A DNA stretch of 50,379 nt from Thiomicrospira microaerophila (GTDB taxonomy: Bacteria > Pseudomonadota > Gammaproteobacteria > Thiomicrospirales > Thiomicrospiraceae), in the NCBI RefSeq assembly GCF_000934765.1, contig NZ_JYNN01000022.1, positions 1 through 50,379 on the forward strand, written 5' to 3'. Made by a program: the position numbers and the translations under genes. The notes below the pieces were generated by a model. The model saw only the letters and a program-made list of their open reading frames with translations, was not told the origin of the DNA and made no database searches. Of the stretch, positions 36,039 to 45,747 are shown piece by piece; the first letter of the stretch is position 1, and each line of letters opens with the position of its first letter.

Positions 36039-36815
36039 ATGTTAATGTTAATTTCGCCCGCTAAGTCCCTAGACGAAACAGCTCGAAACCCCAGTTTGCC
36101 GATCAGCGAATGTGATTTTACTCACCAAGCCCAAACCCTGATGGCGCAACTCATTGAGCTAGCACCGGCTGATTTAAGTGCCTTAATGCACATTAGTGAT
36201 GATTTAGCGCAACTCAACTTTGAGCGTAACCAGGCCTGGTTGAAACCAACTGAAAAGGATGGTGTGTCGAAACAAGCCTTGATGATGTTTAAAGGTGATG
36301 TGTATCAAGGGTTAGAGGCGAGCACGCTGGACGAGGAAGGCTTAAACTATGCACAAACCCATTTGAGGATTTTATCAGGCTTGTATGGCTTGTTGCGCCC
36401 AATGGATTTAATGCGCCCTTATCGTTTGGAGATGGGTACTAAGTTTGCCAATTCGCTGGGCAAGGACTTGTATGCCTTTTGGGGCGAACAGATTACGAAT
36501 AATCTTAATCAAACATTAGCCCAAGCCGGTAAGCCGATTGTGAACTTAGCGTCTAATGAATATTTTAAAGCGGTGAAGCCAAAAAAACTCAACAGCGATG
36601 TAATAACGCCGATTTTTAAAGACCTCAAATCCGGTCAATACAAAATCGTTAGCTTTTACGCCAAAAAAGCGCGCGGCCTGATGGTGCGCTATGCGATAGA
36701 CAAAAAGATTGAACAGGTCGAAGATTTAAAGTATTTTGATTACGCGGGTTACCAGTTTTCGCCAGAGTTATCAAATGACAAAGACTGGGTCTTTACTCGC
36801 GACCAAGCCGTTTGA
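36039..36815 (+). CDS. yaaA: Peroxide stress protein YaaA
   Basis: 258-residue protein of the YaaA (DUF328) family, which in E. coli lowers intracellular free iron under hydrogen peroxide. Family signatures: [12 protein letters not shown] at the N-terminus, [34 protein letters not shown], and [13 protein letters not shown] near the end. Length normal. AGAGGAG at 36021-36027 is the ribosome-binding site. An iterated palindrome at 36227-36242 encodes NQAWL. Confidence 0.93.
   Translation: MLMLISPAKSLDETARNPSLPISECDFTHQAQTLMAQLIELAPADLSALMHISDDLAQLNFERNQAWLKPTEKDGVSKQALMMFKGDVYQGLEASTLDEEGLNYAQTHLRILSGLYGLLRPMDLMRPYRLEMGTKFANSLGKDLYAFWGEQITNNLNQTLAQAGKPIVNLASNEYFKAVKPKKLNSDVITPIFKDLKSGQYKIVSFYAKKARGLMVRYAIDKKIEQVEDLKYFDYAGYQFSPELSNDKDWVFTRDQAV
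36227..36242. repeat. Iterated palindrome copy (15/16)
   Basis: TAACCAGGCCTGGTTG inside yaaA; only the first base differs. Read as NQAWL. Confidence 0.85.
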
Positions 36816-36950
36816 TAAATTTGCAGGCTCGCGGAGCCTCGCTGGGCTAAAACCAAGAAGCTGTCATTTACGGGTCAATATCTTTTGTCTTTTTTCAACC
36901 AAACCGAGTAGAATTATCAACCTACTATCAGAAATTGAAGGTTATTATTA

Positions 36951-37274
36951 ATGACGCCATCCATACTACAGGCAAAAATAGATTTAATGGGTGAAGAGGA
37001 TTATCTTAAGATGCTTGCTCACTATGAGCGCGATAGCCAAATGCTTCTAAAGCAGTTAGCTAAAAAAGATAAAATGCGTAGTGCTATTCACACCCTCAAA
37101 AGCAGTTCCTACGCCGTTGGCCTTGAGGAGTTGGGAAACAAGTTGGTTTATATGGAGGGTCTTATTGTCAATGGTGCGATGAGTACCTTTGATACCCACG
37201 TAGCCCGGCTGTCGGAAACCATTGAGCAAGAGTTAATCACCACAAGACAGATGTTATTGAAGATAGGCCAGTAA
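36951..37274 (+). CDS. Stand-alone HPt-domain phosphotransfer protein
   Basis: 107-residue all-helical protein with the HPt signature AIHTLKSSSYAVGLEEL; His47 is the expected phospho-acceptor, followed by the conserved Lys and Ser. Such proteins relay phosphate between hybrid histidine kinases and response regulators. No kinase or receiver domain is encoded in this window, so its partners are elsewhere. It lies next to, but opposite in strand from, the GGDEF gene cluster, which invites but does not prove a functional link. Confidence 0.82.
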   Translation: MTPSILQAKIDLMGEEDYLKMLAHYERDSQMLLKQLAKKDKMRSAIHTLKSSSYAVGLEELGNKLVYMEGLIVNGAMSTFDTHVARLSETIEQELITTRQMLLKIGQ

Positions 37275-37355
37275 AATGCTTTCAGTTAAAGCTGTATTGT
37301 TGAACTAATTTATTAGCTTCACGTATCCCGCATATTTAATTAGCTAAACATCGGG

Positions 37356-37377
37356 TTTAGTCCGACAGGCTTCCTAG
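37356..37377. mobile_element. Solo MITE terminal repeat
   Basis: TTTAGTCCGACAGGCTTCCTAG equals the MITE end with one inserted T. The rest of the element is missing. It lies in the 226-bp gap between the HPt and GGDEF genes. Confidence 0.75.
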
Positions 37378-37403
37378 TGCACTTAACATATAACACTTCG
37401 TTT

Positions 37404-37445
37404 CTCGTTCCCACGCTGTGCGCCACGGCCATTAAATTAAGAAAT
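37404..37445 (-). repeat. Dispersed repeat fragment, copy 2
   Basis: Reverse complement matches 1458-1499 (shared TTAATGGCCGTG and GCGTGGG). It directly precedes another interspersed-repeat fragment, making this gap a mosaic of repeat debris. Confidence 0.5.
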
Positions 37446-37450
37446 AAACT

Positions 37451-37466
37451 GTCATTGCGAGGAGCG
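37451..37466 (+). repeat. Truncated REP-like repeat
   Basis: GTCATTGCGAGGAGCG is identical to the first 16 bases of the longer repeat at 46297-46329. This motif family is a widespread bacterial intergenic repeat. Confidence 0.7.
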
Positions 37467-37500
37467 TTTTTGGTAGTGAGGTACAACGTGGGTTGTGAGT

Positions 37501-39549
37501 TTAGAGTTTCAAGCCTAGGTTGTACATTACCACGTTGTTGCGGCCGTTGTTTTTAGCTTGGTACATCGCCAGGTCTGCGTGCTTGAGTAGGGTTTTGTAA
37601 TCTTGTGCGTCGTTAGGGAAAATGGTTACGCCCATCGATGCAGAGATGCTTAAAACTAAACCATCAATTAGATAAGGTTCAGCAAGGCGTTTCACCAGTC
37701 GCTTAGCAAGCTCAAGGCTATCATCAGCACCAAGCAGTGGAAATAAAACTGCAAATTCATCGCCACCCATTCGCGCCAAGGTATCTTGTTGGCGAATCAA
37801 CTGTTGGATGCGCTGGCTGGCCTCGATAAGCAAAAGATCGCCGATATCATGGCCGTGTGTGTCATTAATGTCTTTAAAATGATCCAAGTCGATAAACATC
37901 ACACTAAATTGAGTGGTAGCGCGCTCAGCTCGGCTAATTAACTGCTCACAGCGCTCACGAAGTAATAGTCGGTTAGCCACGCCGGTTAATGAATCATAAA
38001 ATGCCAAGCGCATCATTTGTTCTTCAGCTTGTTTCTGTTCGCTGATTTCGTGGAATATGCCCAGGTAATTGATTGTATTACCCTGCGAATCCTTGATTGC
38101 TGACACCGACAGTTCTTGTGGATAGAATGTGCCAGATTTTGTTTTGTTCCACATTTCACCGCGCCAATGGCCTTTGTTAAGCAGGCTGTCCCAAAAGCTT
38201 TTGTAAAACGCCTTGTCATGGCGCCCGGACTGAAGAAAACGAGGGTTTTTGTACAGGACATCTTTCGCCGAGTAGCCGGTGAGTTCCTCAAATGCATGGT
38301 TGACGGTAACAATGCGGGCGTTGGTGTCGCAAATCATTAAGCCGTCATGGCCTTGTTTAAAAATCTCTTCTGTAATACGGCTTTGAGTTTCAAATTGTTT
38401 TTGCTCGCTAATGTCCTGCACTGTGCCGATTGATTTAATGACCTCGCCTTGCTCATTAAGCTGATGTTGAGCGCGTTCTTGCACCCATTTGATTTTGCCA
38501 TCGGCAAACAACAAGCGGTAATCTATTTGGTAGGCACGTTTGCTGGTAACCGATTGTTGATAGGCATGATTTACCGCTTCCTTGTCATCAGGGTGAATCA
38601 GGTTTAAAAAGGTCTCGTAACTGGGTTGATAGCATTGCGGGTCAAGTCTAAAAATGTTGAACACCTCATCAGACCAATAGAGTGTGTTGGCAACCAAGTC
38701 CAGTTCCCAGCTCCCCATTTTAGCGAGCTGTTGAGCCAGTTTCATGTTGTTTTGGGATTTTGTTAAAGCCAGTTCCAATTGCTTTTTTTCAGTGATGTCA
38801 GTGACAAAACCATACCAAACCACACTAGCGTCTCTGTGTTGAAAAACTTGGGATTGCTTGTAGAGCCAGCGTCGCTTGCCACTAGGTAGTGTTATTTGGG
38901 TCTCGTCTGACCAAGGGGTCAGTGTTAGGGCGGAGTGTTTAATTTTCTGTTTCAGTGTGACCTGGTCAGCGGGAGAAAAACGCTCAAACAGCAGATCGGC
39001 ATTATTCTCAAGCTCGGCAGGCGTCAGCTCAAATAAATCAACAACGCCAGGGCTGACATAACTAAAAGCCATCTTGCCATCGGGTGACAGGGTAAATTCA
39101 TACACCATGCCTGGAAAGTTTTGGATTAGATTATTGAAACGCTGATGATTATAGTCAGCGTCATTTTGATTGATTAGGTAACCCAAAATGGTTTCAAGTT
39201 CGCCCTGTTGATTGTAAATTGGGCGAGTGTAATCGTAAACCCAATGCGTTTTTCCCTGTGCATCAATGAGGCGGTAATGCTGTTCCCAAAAGGGTCGTTT
39301 TTCGGCTGAAAACTGAGTCACTTCTTTGGCTAATTTTTCTAAGTCATCAGGATGAACAATAGCGGCAAACGCCAATTCACCAGACATCAAAGACGCGGGT
39401 GAATAGCCCAGAATCTGTTGAATATTCGGTGAGACATACTTTACCGGCCAACCATCGCTCGCTTGCCACTCAAATACCATAAGCGGTCCGCTGGCAAATA
39501 AATCCTGTAATAGGGCGGCATCACTTGGAATAATTGAAGAATGTTTCAT
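37501..39549 (-). CDS. PAS-GGDEF diguanylate cyclase
   Basis: 682-residue cytoplasmic protein, no TM segments. About four PAS domains occupy residues 15-505 (the first begins FEWQASDGWPVKYVSPNIQQ; the last is GLMICDTNARIVTVNHAFEE), followed by a GGDEF domain (about 515-675) with the intact active site RMGGDEFAVLF and an RQQD product-inhibition site five residues before it. It should make c-di-GMP. No EAL domain. The last PAS plus GGDEF region is closely similar to that of the next protein, so the two are paralogues. It lies 176 bp downstream of that gene, possibly with its own promoter. Confidence 0.9.
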   Translation of the reverse strand: MKHSSIIPSDAALLQDLFASGPLMVFEWQASDGWPVKYVSPNIQQILGYSPASLMSGELAFAAIVHPDDLEKLAKEVTQFSAEKRPFWEQHYRLIDAQGKTHWVYDYTRPIYNQQGELETILGYLINQNDADYNHQRFNNLIQNFPGMVYEFTLSPDGKMAFSYVSPGVVDLFELTPAELENNADLLFERFSPADQVTLKQKIKHSALTLTPWSDETQITLPSGKRRWLYKQSQVFQHRDASVVWYGFVTDITEKKQLELALTKSQNNMKLAQQLAKMGSWELDLVANTLYWSDEVFNIFRLDPQCYQPSYETFLNLIHPDDKEAVNHAYQQSVTSKRAYQIDYRLLFADGKIKWVQERAQHQLNEQGEVIKSIGTVQDISEQKQFETQSRITEEIFKQGHDGLMICDTNARIVTVNHAFEELTGYSAKDVLYKNPRFLQSGRHDKAFYKSFWDSLLNKGHWRGEMWNKTKSGTFYPQELSVSAIKDSQGNTINYLGIFHEISEQKQAEEQMMRLAFYDSLTGVANRLLLRERCEQLISRAERATTQFSVMFIDLDHFKDINDTHGHDIGDLLLIEASQRIQQLIRQQDTLARMGGDEFAVLFPLLGADDSLELAKRLVKRLAEPYLIDGLVLSISASMGVTIFPNDAQDYKTLLKHADLAMYQAKNNGRNNVVMYNLGLKL

Positions 39550-39725
39550 GTTTAACCCTTGATAACTGTAAGGAAAAGAGTGCCTTACAGTTTCAATGTT
39601 ACGCGCTTAGCGCTTAATATGCAAGAAACTTATAAGTGTTTGTAGTTAATTGTTGTATTGTATAAAAATTATAATTGATTAAGTTGTTAGTGTTTTTGCC
39701 TTGTTGTTTTTATATCATCGTAAGT

Positions 39726-42332
39726 TTATTGAATACTTATACTTTCATTATTTCTACTCAATAGGTTGATCAGATCTTCTTCGGTTAGGGGTTTCGAATA
39801 GTAGTAGCCCTGGATTAAATCACAGCCTTGCTGCTCTAAAAATTCGGCTTGTTGTTGCGTTTCAACCCCTTCGGCGACGGTTTGATAGCCGATGGCTTTC
39901 GCGAGGGAAATAATCGCTTTACAGACAGCTTCATCCTCTCTATCAATACCTATGTCGTCCACAAATGATTTGTCAATTTTGAGGGTCTGAAGTGGGTATT
40001 TTTTTAGATAATTGAGCGACGAGTAACCCGTACCAAAGTCATCAAGCGTTAAGCCTACGCCCAATAGTCTAAGTGAGTGAAATATAAGTAGTATTTTAGT
40101 AGGTTGCTCCATTGCAATCCGCTCAGTGATTTCCAATTCAAGCTGTTCGGGGGCGATTTCAGGGAAGGCGGCAAGATGTTTTCTGATGCGCTCTACAAAG
40201 TCTGAACGTATCAGTTCGCGCGCAGAGATGTTGACGGATAAATTAAGATGAATTCCTTTTTTTCGCAGATGATCTAACGCCATTAGCGCATTGTTAAGTA
40301 CCCAATCCGTGATATCCATTATAAAGTCTGAGCGCTCAGCAAGGGGTATAAAAATATTGGGTGAAACAATGCCCATCTTTGGGTGGGACCAGCGAATGAG
40401 GGCTTCCATGCATAAATAGGATTGATGTTTAATTGAGTACTGAGGTTGAAAAACAAGGTGGAATTGATTTAATTCAATCGCATAACGTAATTCGGTTTCG
40501 ATATTGACCGAACGGGTCAACTCAGTTTCGAGTTCGTTTTTAAATAGATAAACACTATTGCGGCCTTGGTGCTTGGCATGATACATGGCTAGATCCGCAT
40601 GCTTGAGAAGGGTTTTGTAATCTTGTGCATCATCTGGAAATAATGCGATGCCAATAGAAGCTGAAATATGTAGGTGTTGATTTTTAATTATATAGGGCTC
40701 AGCCAAGGTTGAGACTAAACGCTCACCTAACTCTAAACTGTTTTGTGGTGTGAGCCGAGGAAAGAGTACTGCAAACTCATCACCACCTATGCGAGCCAGA
40801 GTGTCTTGCGGACGAATGAGGGCATTAATTCGCTGGGTGACGTCTTTAAGTAGGGCGTCACCTACGTCATGCCCGTGCACATCATTGACGTCCTTAAAAT
40901 GATCTAAATCAATAAACATCAGGCTAAAGCTATTCGGATTTCGCTGTGCACTGGCGATCAATTGTTCGGTGCGCTCTCGAAGTAATAGTCGGTTGGCTAC
41001 GCCGGTAAGAGGGTCATAAAAAGCCAAATGCATGACTTCTTCTTCGGCTCGTTTTTTATCAGTAATATCGTTAAAAACACCAAGATAGTTGATTAGGTTT
41101 CCCTGGGTGTCTTTAATTGATGATACCGAGAGTTGTTGTGGATAAATCTCACCAGATTTACGTTTGTTCCAAATTTCGCCACGCCAAAACCCTTGTTTAA
41201 CCAAGCAATACCAGAAATTTTCATAAAATGACTTGTCATGACGACCTGATGATAAAAACCGTGGGTTTTTCTTTAGACAGTCTTGTTGAGCATAGCCAGT
41301 GATTTCTTCAAAGGCATGGTTAACTGATAAGATAAGCCCATCTGGATCACAGACAATAATCCCATCTTGCCCTTTAGTGAAAATCTCGTTTGATAGCGCC
41401 AATTGTTTTTCTTGTTCAGTTTGCTCACTAATATCATAGGTGATGCCACCTACAGCCATCACCTCATTGTGTGAACCTAGCAAAGGAAACTTGTCGGTTA
41501 GCAGATAGTAGAGTTGGCCGTTTTTAAAAACGTCTTCTTTAAATTGAATAGGTTTTTTTTTGGTTAGTACATCAAGGTCATGTTGAAAATGCGCATTGGC
41601 ATCACGTAGTGACATTAATTCTTCGCGTTTAAGTCCCATTGTTTCACCGGGCGATTTAAAACCAAAGAATTCAGCAAACTTTTGATTAGCAAGCAAACAA
41701 CGGCCATCACGATCAAATGCATAAATTAACACTGAGCTATGATCAAGTACGCCTTGAAAAATGCGCCATTCTTTTTGGCGTAAGTATTGGTCGGTTAAAT
41801 CGATAAAAGTAACGATAAAGTGACGCTGGGCAAATTGATCCAGTGACTGCTTAATCGGCATTAGGCTAACCTTGACTGGAATAGATTCCCCCTGTATCTG
41901 ACATTCAAAACTGGCGGAGAGGACATCGGTTAAGTGCAGGTCGTTAAGCCGGTTAAGCAACCATTGACTATTTGTATCACTTAAAAAACGAAAAATTGAA
42001 TGGTTTCTTAGGTGACGAGTTGTGCGATGAGCAAAAAATAATTCGGCCTGTTCATTGTTCTCAATAATAATGCCCGATTGATTGAGTAGCAGCGCTGGAA
42101 TGGGCAAGTGCTCAAACAGTTTTTTATATTGAACTTCTTGATGATCAAGTTTGAGCTGGGTTTCTTGCAGCTGTTGGTTTTGGACCTCAAGTTCAGCCAG
42201 ATAGATTTGCATTTCTTCGACAAGATGTTTGAGGTCTTGATGAGAGAGAGTTTCAGTTTCAGCTAGATCCGGTTGATTTTTTAATAACTGTTGTGCTTGC
42301 TGACGCAAGCGTAGTTTCTCTTGTTGATCCAT
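39726..42332 (-). CDS. PAS-GGDEF-EAL c-di-GMP protein
   Basis: 868-residue soluble protein. An N-terminal coiled coil (about 1-70, rich in Q and L), three PAS domains (about 70-425), GGDEF (about 435-595) with RIGGDEFAVLF and an RPQD I-site, and an EAL domain (about 610-860). EAL catalytic residues seem complete: EALIRW, NISARE, EITE, DDFGTGYSS, KIDKSF, VAEGVET and GYYYSKPL. It may both make and break c-di-GMP; which activity dominates cannot be told by eye. It starts 2 nt after the cheB-cheR stop, so it is co-transcribed with it and with the BLUF gene. Confidence 0.92.
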   Translation of the reverse strand: MDQQEKLRLRQQAQQLLKNQPDLAETETLSHQDLKHLVEEMQIYLAELEVQNQQLQETQLKLDHQEVQYKKLFEHLPIPALLLNQSGIIIENNEQAELFFAHRTTRHLRNHSIFRFLSDTNSQWLLNRLNDLHLTDVLSASFECQIQGESIPVKVSLMPIKQSLDQFAQRHFIVTFIDLTDQYLRQKEWRIFQGVLDHSSVLIYAFDRDGRCLLANQKFAEFFGFKSPGETMGLKREELMSLRDANAHFQHDLDVLTKKKPIQFKEDVFKNGQLYYLLTDKFPLLGSHNEVMAVGGITYDISEQTEQEKQLALSNEIFTKGQDGIIVCDPDGLILSVNHAFEEITGYAQQDCLKKNPRFLSSGRHDKSFYENFWYCLVKQGFWRGEIWNKRKSGEIYPQQLSVSSIKDTQGNLINYLGVFNDITDKKRAEEEVMHLAFYDPLTGVANRLLLRERTEQLIASAQRNPNSFSLMFIDLDHFKDVNDVHGHDVGDALLKDVTQRINALIRPQDTLARIGGDEFAVLFPRLTPQNSLELGERLVSTLAEPYIIKNQHLHISASIGIALFPDDAQDYKTLLKHADLAMYHAKHQGRNSVYLFKNELETELTRSVNIETELRYAIELNQFHLVFQPQYSIKHQSYLCMEALIRWSHPKMGIVSPNIFIPLAERSDFIMDITDWVLNNALMALDHLRKKGIHLNLSVNISARELIRSDFVERIRKHLAAFPEIAPEQLELEITERIAMEQPTKILLIFHSLRLLGVGLTLDDFGTGYSSLNYLKKYPLQTLKIDKSFVDDIGIDREDEAVCKAIISLAKAIGYQTVAEGVETQQQAEFLEQQGCDLIQGYYYSKPLTEEDLINLLSRNNESISIQ

Positions 42333-42334
42333 GG

Positions 42335-45244
42335 CTAGCTTTCTTTATCCTGTTGTGGGTGAGGTGAGCTTAATGGGGCATAGCTAACTAGCGCTGAATA
42401 GCCAGGTTGATGTTCGATTTGTTGAACATTCATGACAAACCAAGGTTGCTCAGTGGCTGTTGTGGAGGGATAAACTAGACTAAAGTTATTTTTCGAGCCT
42501 TCCAGTACAGATTTTATCCCTAAATATGCGCGTTCTGCTGTGGAATCATCTGTGTCTAGGCGGGCTTCGCAGGCTGCAAGATAATCTGTTCCTAGAGGAT
42601 TAGGGTTGTTGTTGATTGTGGCAAAAGCCAACCAGGCCTGGTTGATCAATTTAATCTCTCCCTCATCCGATAGTACCGCAATTTGTTCAGGTAGTGCATC
42701 AATAATCGCTTGCAAGCGCTTACCGTCATTGAGCGCTGTAACATCAATAAAACTCGCCACGGCACCATGATGATTGCTTGAGGGAATTTGGTAGGGTAGG
42801 ATGCGCAGTAAATAGCTCTTTTTGTTTTGGTGAATCAAGTCGGTTTCAAAGGGACGAGTGGTTTTTAAGGTTTGCTCAAAATACTCAATCAGGTGTTCAT
42901 TGTCAAAACTATGCTGCAAGTCGCTTAAAGGGCGACCAATGTCAGCATCGCGCAATTTAAATAACCCCACCGCATCAGGACTAAAGCGGCTTACATTGAG
43001 TTTATGATCAACAAAAATAGTCGCCACACCCACGGCCTTCGCCATGGTATCCAAATCGGCATTCAGTTGATTAAGTCGCATTACTTTTTCTTGGTACTCG
43101 GCGTTGACGGTATTGAGTTCTTCATTAACCGATTGTAACTCTTCATTAGAACTTTGAAGTTCTTCGTTCGAGGCCATTAGCTCCTCATTAGTGGCTTGCA
43201 GTTCTTCATTTGATGTTTCCAGTTCTTCAATTGTCGCTTGCAAGCTTTCGCGGGTCGCACCTAGTTCTTGCTGTAGCACGTCAATGCGAGCAGCCGTTTC
43301 ATCATCAAGGTTAATGGTTTCATCCAGCGTTGTGTCGCGTTCGTTATTAATGGGCTCAAATAAGACCAGCGCAAACTTTTCATCCTCAAATCGAATAATT
43401 GGTCGAACACACACACGGATAAATGTATAGGTGTCTCGTTCCTGTCTGAGCTTAACCTGGTCAGAAAACAGCACTTTTTGATCTTTTAGGGATTTATATA
43501 GTAAGGCTGACACGACAGAAATTAACTCATCGGGCAGAATGCGACTAATTTCCATGCTAGCGGCACCCGCACGCAGCCGATAAAAAGGTCTAACATCTCC
43601 ATATAGATGAATCACTTCTTGATGGTCGTTGACTAGAAAACCGGGCGGTGAATAAGCATCAATCAGTTGGTGGCTAGTTTCATCTAGCAGTGCTACTTCA
43701 GCGGTTTCTTGCGCACTCAGTTTAATGGGATGTTTTTTAGCGCGGGGGGTGTATTTCGTGATGCTAGTATGTCGCCCCTCTAAGTCGAGTAGCGGCAAGC
43801 TTACAAAGTTGCGTTTAAAGAGTTTGCTTTTCGCATGAATTGTGTCAAAACCCTTGGCAATGCTGCTGATGGATTCACTTGAACCCAAAAACAAAAATCC
43901 ATTCGGTTTGGTGGCATATTGTAAGCGCTGTAATGCACGATTCTGAGGTTCGGTTTTAAAATAAATCAAGGTATTGCGGCAGGTTACCAAGTCCATCCGG
44001 GTAAAGGGTGGGTCGGCGAGTAGGTTGTGTTTAGCAAACACCACCGCTTGTCGCAACTCGGGTTTAATCACATATTCACTACCGGCCTTAGTAAAAAAGT
44101 GAGCTAAGCGTTCAGCACTGACTTCAGCGGCAATCGAGTCAGGGTAGTGACCCGCAGAAGCCAGTTCAATTGCTTGTGGGTTGACGTCGGTGGCAAATAT
44201 TTTAAGGTTAGGCCAGCGGCGCACCTTTTCAAAGGCTTCAAAAAACAACATGGCAATCGAATAGACTTCTTCGCCACTGGATACGCCGGCTGACCAGACT
44301 CGAATACTGCCACCCGATTCACTTTTCTTGACAATTTCCTCAATCGCAATATTTTGCAGGTCTTCAAATGCAGCGCTGTCTCTAAAAAAGCTGGTGACAG
44401 GAATAAATAACTCACGGCGTAAATTGGCTAGCTCTGCTCGATCTGTTTCTAAGAGTTGTGCATAGTCTTTATGGCTCTGAATATGCTTAACTTGCATGCG
44501 ACGTTCAATGCGACGCAGCACAGTTGCTTGCTTGTATTCATTGAAGTCAACCCCAGCGGTTTGAATCAAATAATGAAAAATAAGATTAAGGGGTTCATTG
44601 TTATCCAACTCAATTTTGAGTTTATCTGCATTGTTGTCTTTAGTTTTTTGTGGGTTTTGTATGTAACCTAACAGGCCCTCGGCCAACTGGTTAGCAGGTA
44701 AAATGTCGTCAATCAGCCCGGTGGCAATTGCGCTATTGGGCATGCCGTTAAATTTGGCCTCTTGGGGGTCTTGAGCTAATAAAAATCCCCCCGCCTCGTT
44801 AATCATATAACTGCCACGTGTGCCGTCAGAGCCGGTGCCTGATAAGATCACACCAATGGATTTTTCACCGTATTCTTCGGCAAGTGAGGTAAAAAAAATA
44901 TCGATGGGTAGGCTTAATACATGAGGTTGTTTTTGAGTGAGTACAAAATGACCCGCCACCACACGCATGATCGTGCCCGCTGGAATTAAATAGACATGGC
45001 TCGGCTCGATCGGCATCCCTTCTTTTACCAGTTTAATCGGCATCGACGTGTAGCGACCAAGCAATTCAGCCATCATGCTTTTATGGTCGGGGGAGAGATG
45101 TTGGATAACAATAAAAGGCAAACCGCTATCAGTCGGGCAGGTTGAAAAGAAGTTTTCAAGCGCTTCTAAACCGCCTGCCGAGGCACCGATTGCGACAACA
45201 AATCCATTGTATTTTATGGGCTGAGGCTGGTCTTCTGCATCCAT
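42335..45244 (-). CDS. CheB-CheR-PAS fusion protein
   Basis: 969-residue hybrid. The CheB methylesterase domain (about 12-190) has [10 protein letters not shown] with Ser22, HLSPDH with His49, and [10 protein letters not shown] with the catalytic Asp. The CheR methyltransferase domain (about 215-480) has [18 protein letters not shown] (SAM site) and CRNTLIYF. Then a PAS-like segment, a long coiled coil (about 660-735: [19 protein letters not shown] and repeats) and two PAS domains to the end. No receiver domain precedes CheB, so it is not controlled by CheA in the classical way. Such fusions are thought to act outside chemotaxis. Followed 2 nt later by GGDEF-EAL. Confidence 0.92.
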   Translation of the reverse strand: MDAEDQPQPIKYNGFVVAIGASAGGLEALENFFSTCPTDSGLPFIVIQHLSPDHKSMMAELLGRYTSMPIKLVKEGMPIEPSHVYLIPAGTIMRVVAGHFVLTQKQPHVLSLPIDIFFTSLAEEYGEKSIGVILSGTGSDGTRGSYMINEAGGFLLAQDPQEAKFNGMPNSAIATGLIDDILPANQLAEGLLGYIQNPQKTKDNNADKLKIELDNNEPLNLIFHYLIQTAGVDFNEYKQATVLRRIERRMQVKHIQSHKDYAQLLETDRAELANLRRELFIPVTSFFRDSAAFEDLQNIAIEEIVKKSESGGSIRVWSAGVSSGEEVYSIAMLFFEAFEKVRRWPNLKIFATDVNPQAIELASAGHYPDSIAAEVSAERLAHFFTKAGSEYVIKPELRQAVVFAKHNLLADPPFTRMDLVTCRNTLIYFKTEPQNRALQRLQYATKPNGFLFLGSSESISSIAKGFDTIHAKSKLFKRNFVSLPLLDLEGRHTSITKYTPRAKKHPIKLSAQETAEVALLDETSHQLIDAYSPPGFLVNDHQEVIHLYGDVRPFYRLRAGAASMEISRILPDELISVVSALLYKSLKDQKVLFSDQVKLRQERDTYTFIRVCVRPIIRFEDEKFALVLFEPINNERDTTLDETINLDDETAARIDVLQQELGATRESLQATIEELETSNEELQATNEELMASNEELQSSNEELQSVNEELNTVNAEYQEKVMRLNQLNADLDTMAKAVGVATIFVDHKLNVSRFSPDAVGLFKLRDADIGRPLSDLQHSFDNEHLIEYFEQTLKTTRPFETDLIHQNKKSYLLRILPYQIPSSNHHGAVASFIDVTALNDGKRLQAIIDALPEQIAVLSDEGEIKLINQAWLAFATINNNPNPLGTDYLAACEARLDTDDSTAERAYLGIKSVLEGSKNNFSLVYPSTTATEQPWFVMNVQQIEHQPGYSALVSYAPLSSPHPQQDKES
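42629..42644. repeat. Iterated palindrome copy (16/16)
   Basis: Exact CAACCAGGCCTGGTTG inside the last PAS domain of the CheB-CheR-PAS gene, read as NQAWL. Confidence 0.9.
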
Positions 45245-45271
45245 GATGTTTACCTTAATTATCTTGTGTAT

Positions 45272-45679
45272 TTATAAGTGTTGGAACGCATCAACTAAAA
45301 CCATGGCTGTGCTGGGCATCACCCAGTTTTCGGTTTCATTGAGCTTGGTATGAATAATGTCACTGTGCCCCTGTTGGCGTTGATCTGGCGAAACATTGTA
45401 AAACCGCATTGACCAGTCTTTAAAGTGGCGTTGCACGAGTGATTGTTCATAGATAGTGCGCACATCATAATGCCGGAAATCTTTTTTTATGTTGGCAAAC
45501 AAGTTTCTGACGGCGTATTCTTCACCTTCAAGGACTTGAAAGAAAATACCATCGTTGTAGAGTAGCAGGCCTGTTATATCATGTGATGTGTTAAATTCAA
45601 TCGCTTCAGCCAGCAATTCTTCAAGTTGGTTAGGTGCCATCATTTCACTAGCGCGGCTGGTGTAGGCAAGCTCAAACAT
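45272..45679 (-). CDS. BLUF-domain blue-light sensor
   Basis: 135-residue protein made of a BLUF domain and a short C-terminal tail. The FAD-pocket residues are all present at canonical spacing: Tyr6 (ELAYTSRA), Asn30, Gln48 (FFQVLEG), Trp89 and Met91 (DWSMRF), corresponding one-to-one, two residues earlier, to Tyr8, Asn32, Gln50, Trp91 and Met93 of the cyanobacterial PixD. So photocycle competence is likely. It has no output domain and must act through a partner; the cheB-cheR gene starts 27 nt after its stop, in the same transcription unit. Divergent from an HTH-protein gene. Confidence 0.93.
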   Translation of the reverse strand: MFELAYTSRASEMMAPNQLEELLAEAIEFNTSHDITGLLLYNDGIFFQVLEGEEYAVRNLFANIKKDFRHYDVRTIYEQSLVQRHFKDWSMRFYNVSPDQRQQGHSDIIHTKLNETENWVMPSTAMVLVDAFQHL

Positions 45680-45697
45680 TATTTTTTCCTTGTTTGC

Positions 45698-45707
45698 ACC
45701 AATTGGT
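45698..45707. promoter_or_regulatory. Palindrome in the BLUF/HTH intergenic region
   Basis: ACCAATTGGT is a perfect 10-bp palindrome 18 bp from the BLUF start and 40 bp from the divergent HTH gene start. A shorter GCACC/GGTGC pair flanks it. It is a plausible site for the HTH protein to control both genes. Binding is inference. Confidence 0.4.
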
Positions 45708-45747
45708 CATATACTTTTGCGGTGCGCATGGTTATTATTAGGCCGAT

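Noticed and set aside
36825-36839. AGGCTC-GCG-GAGCCT as a terminator of yaaA
   Set aside because: Only a 6-bp stem with no T tract; more likely a chance hairpin.
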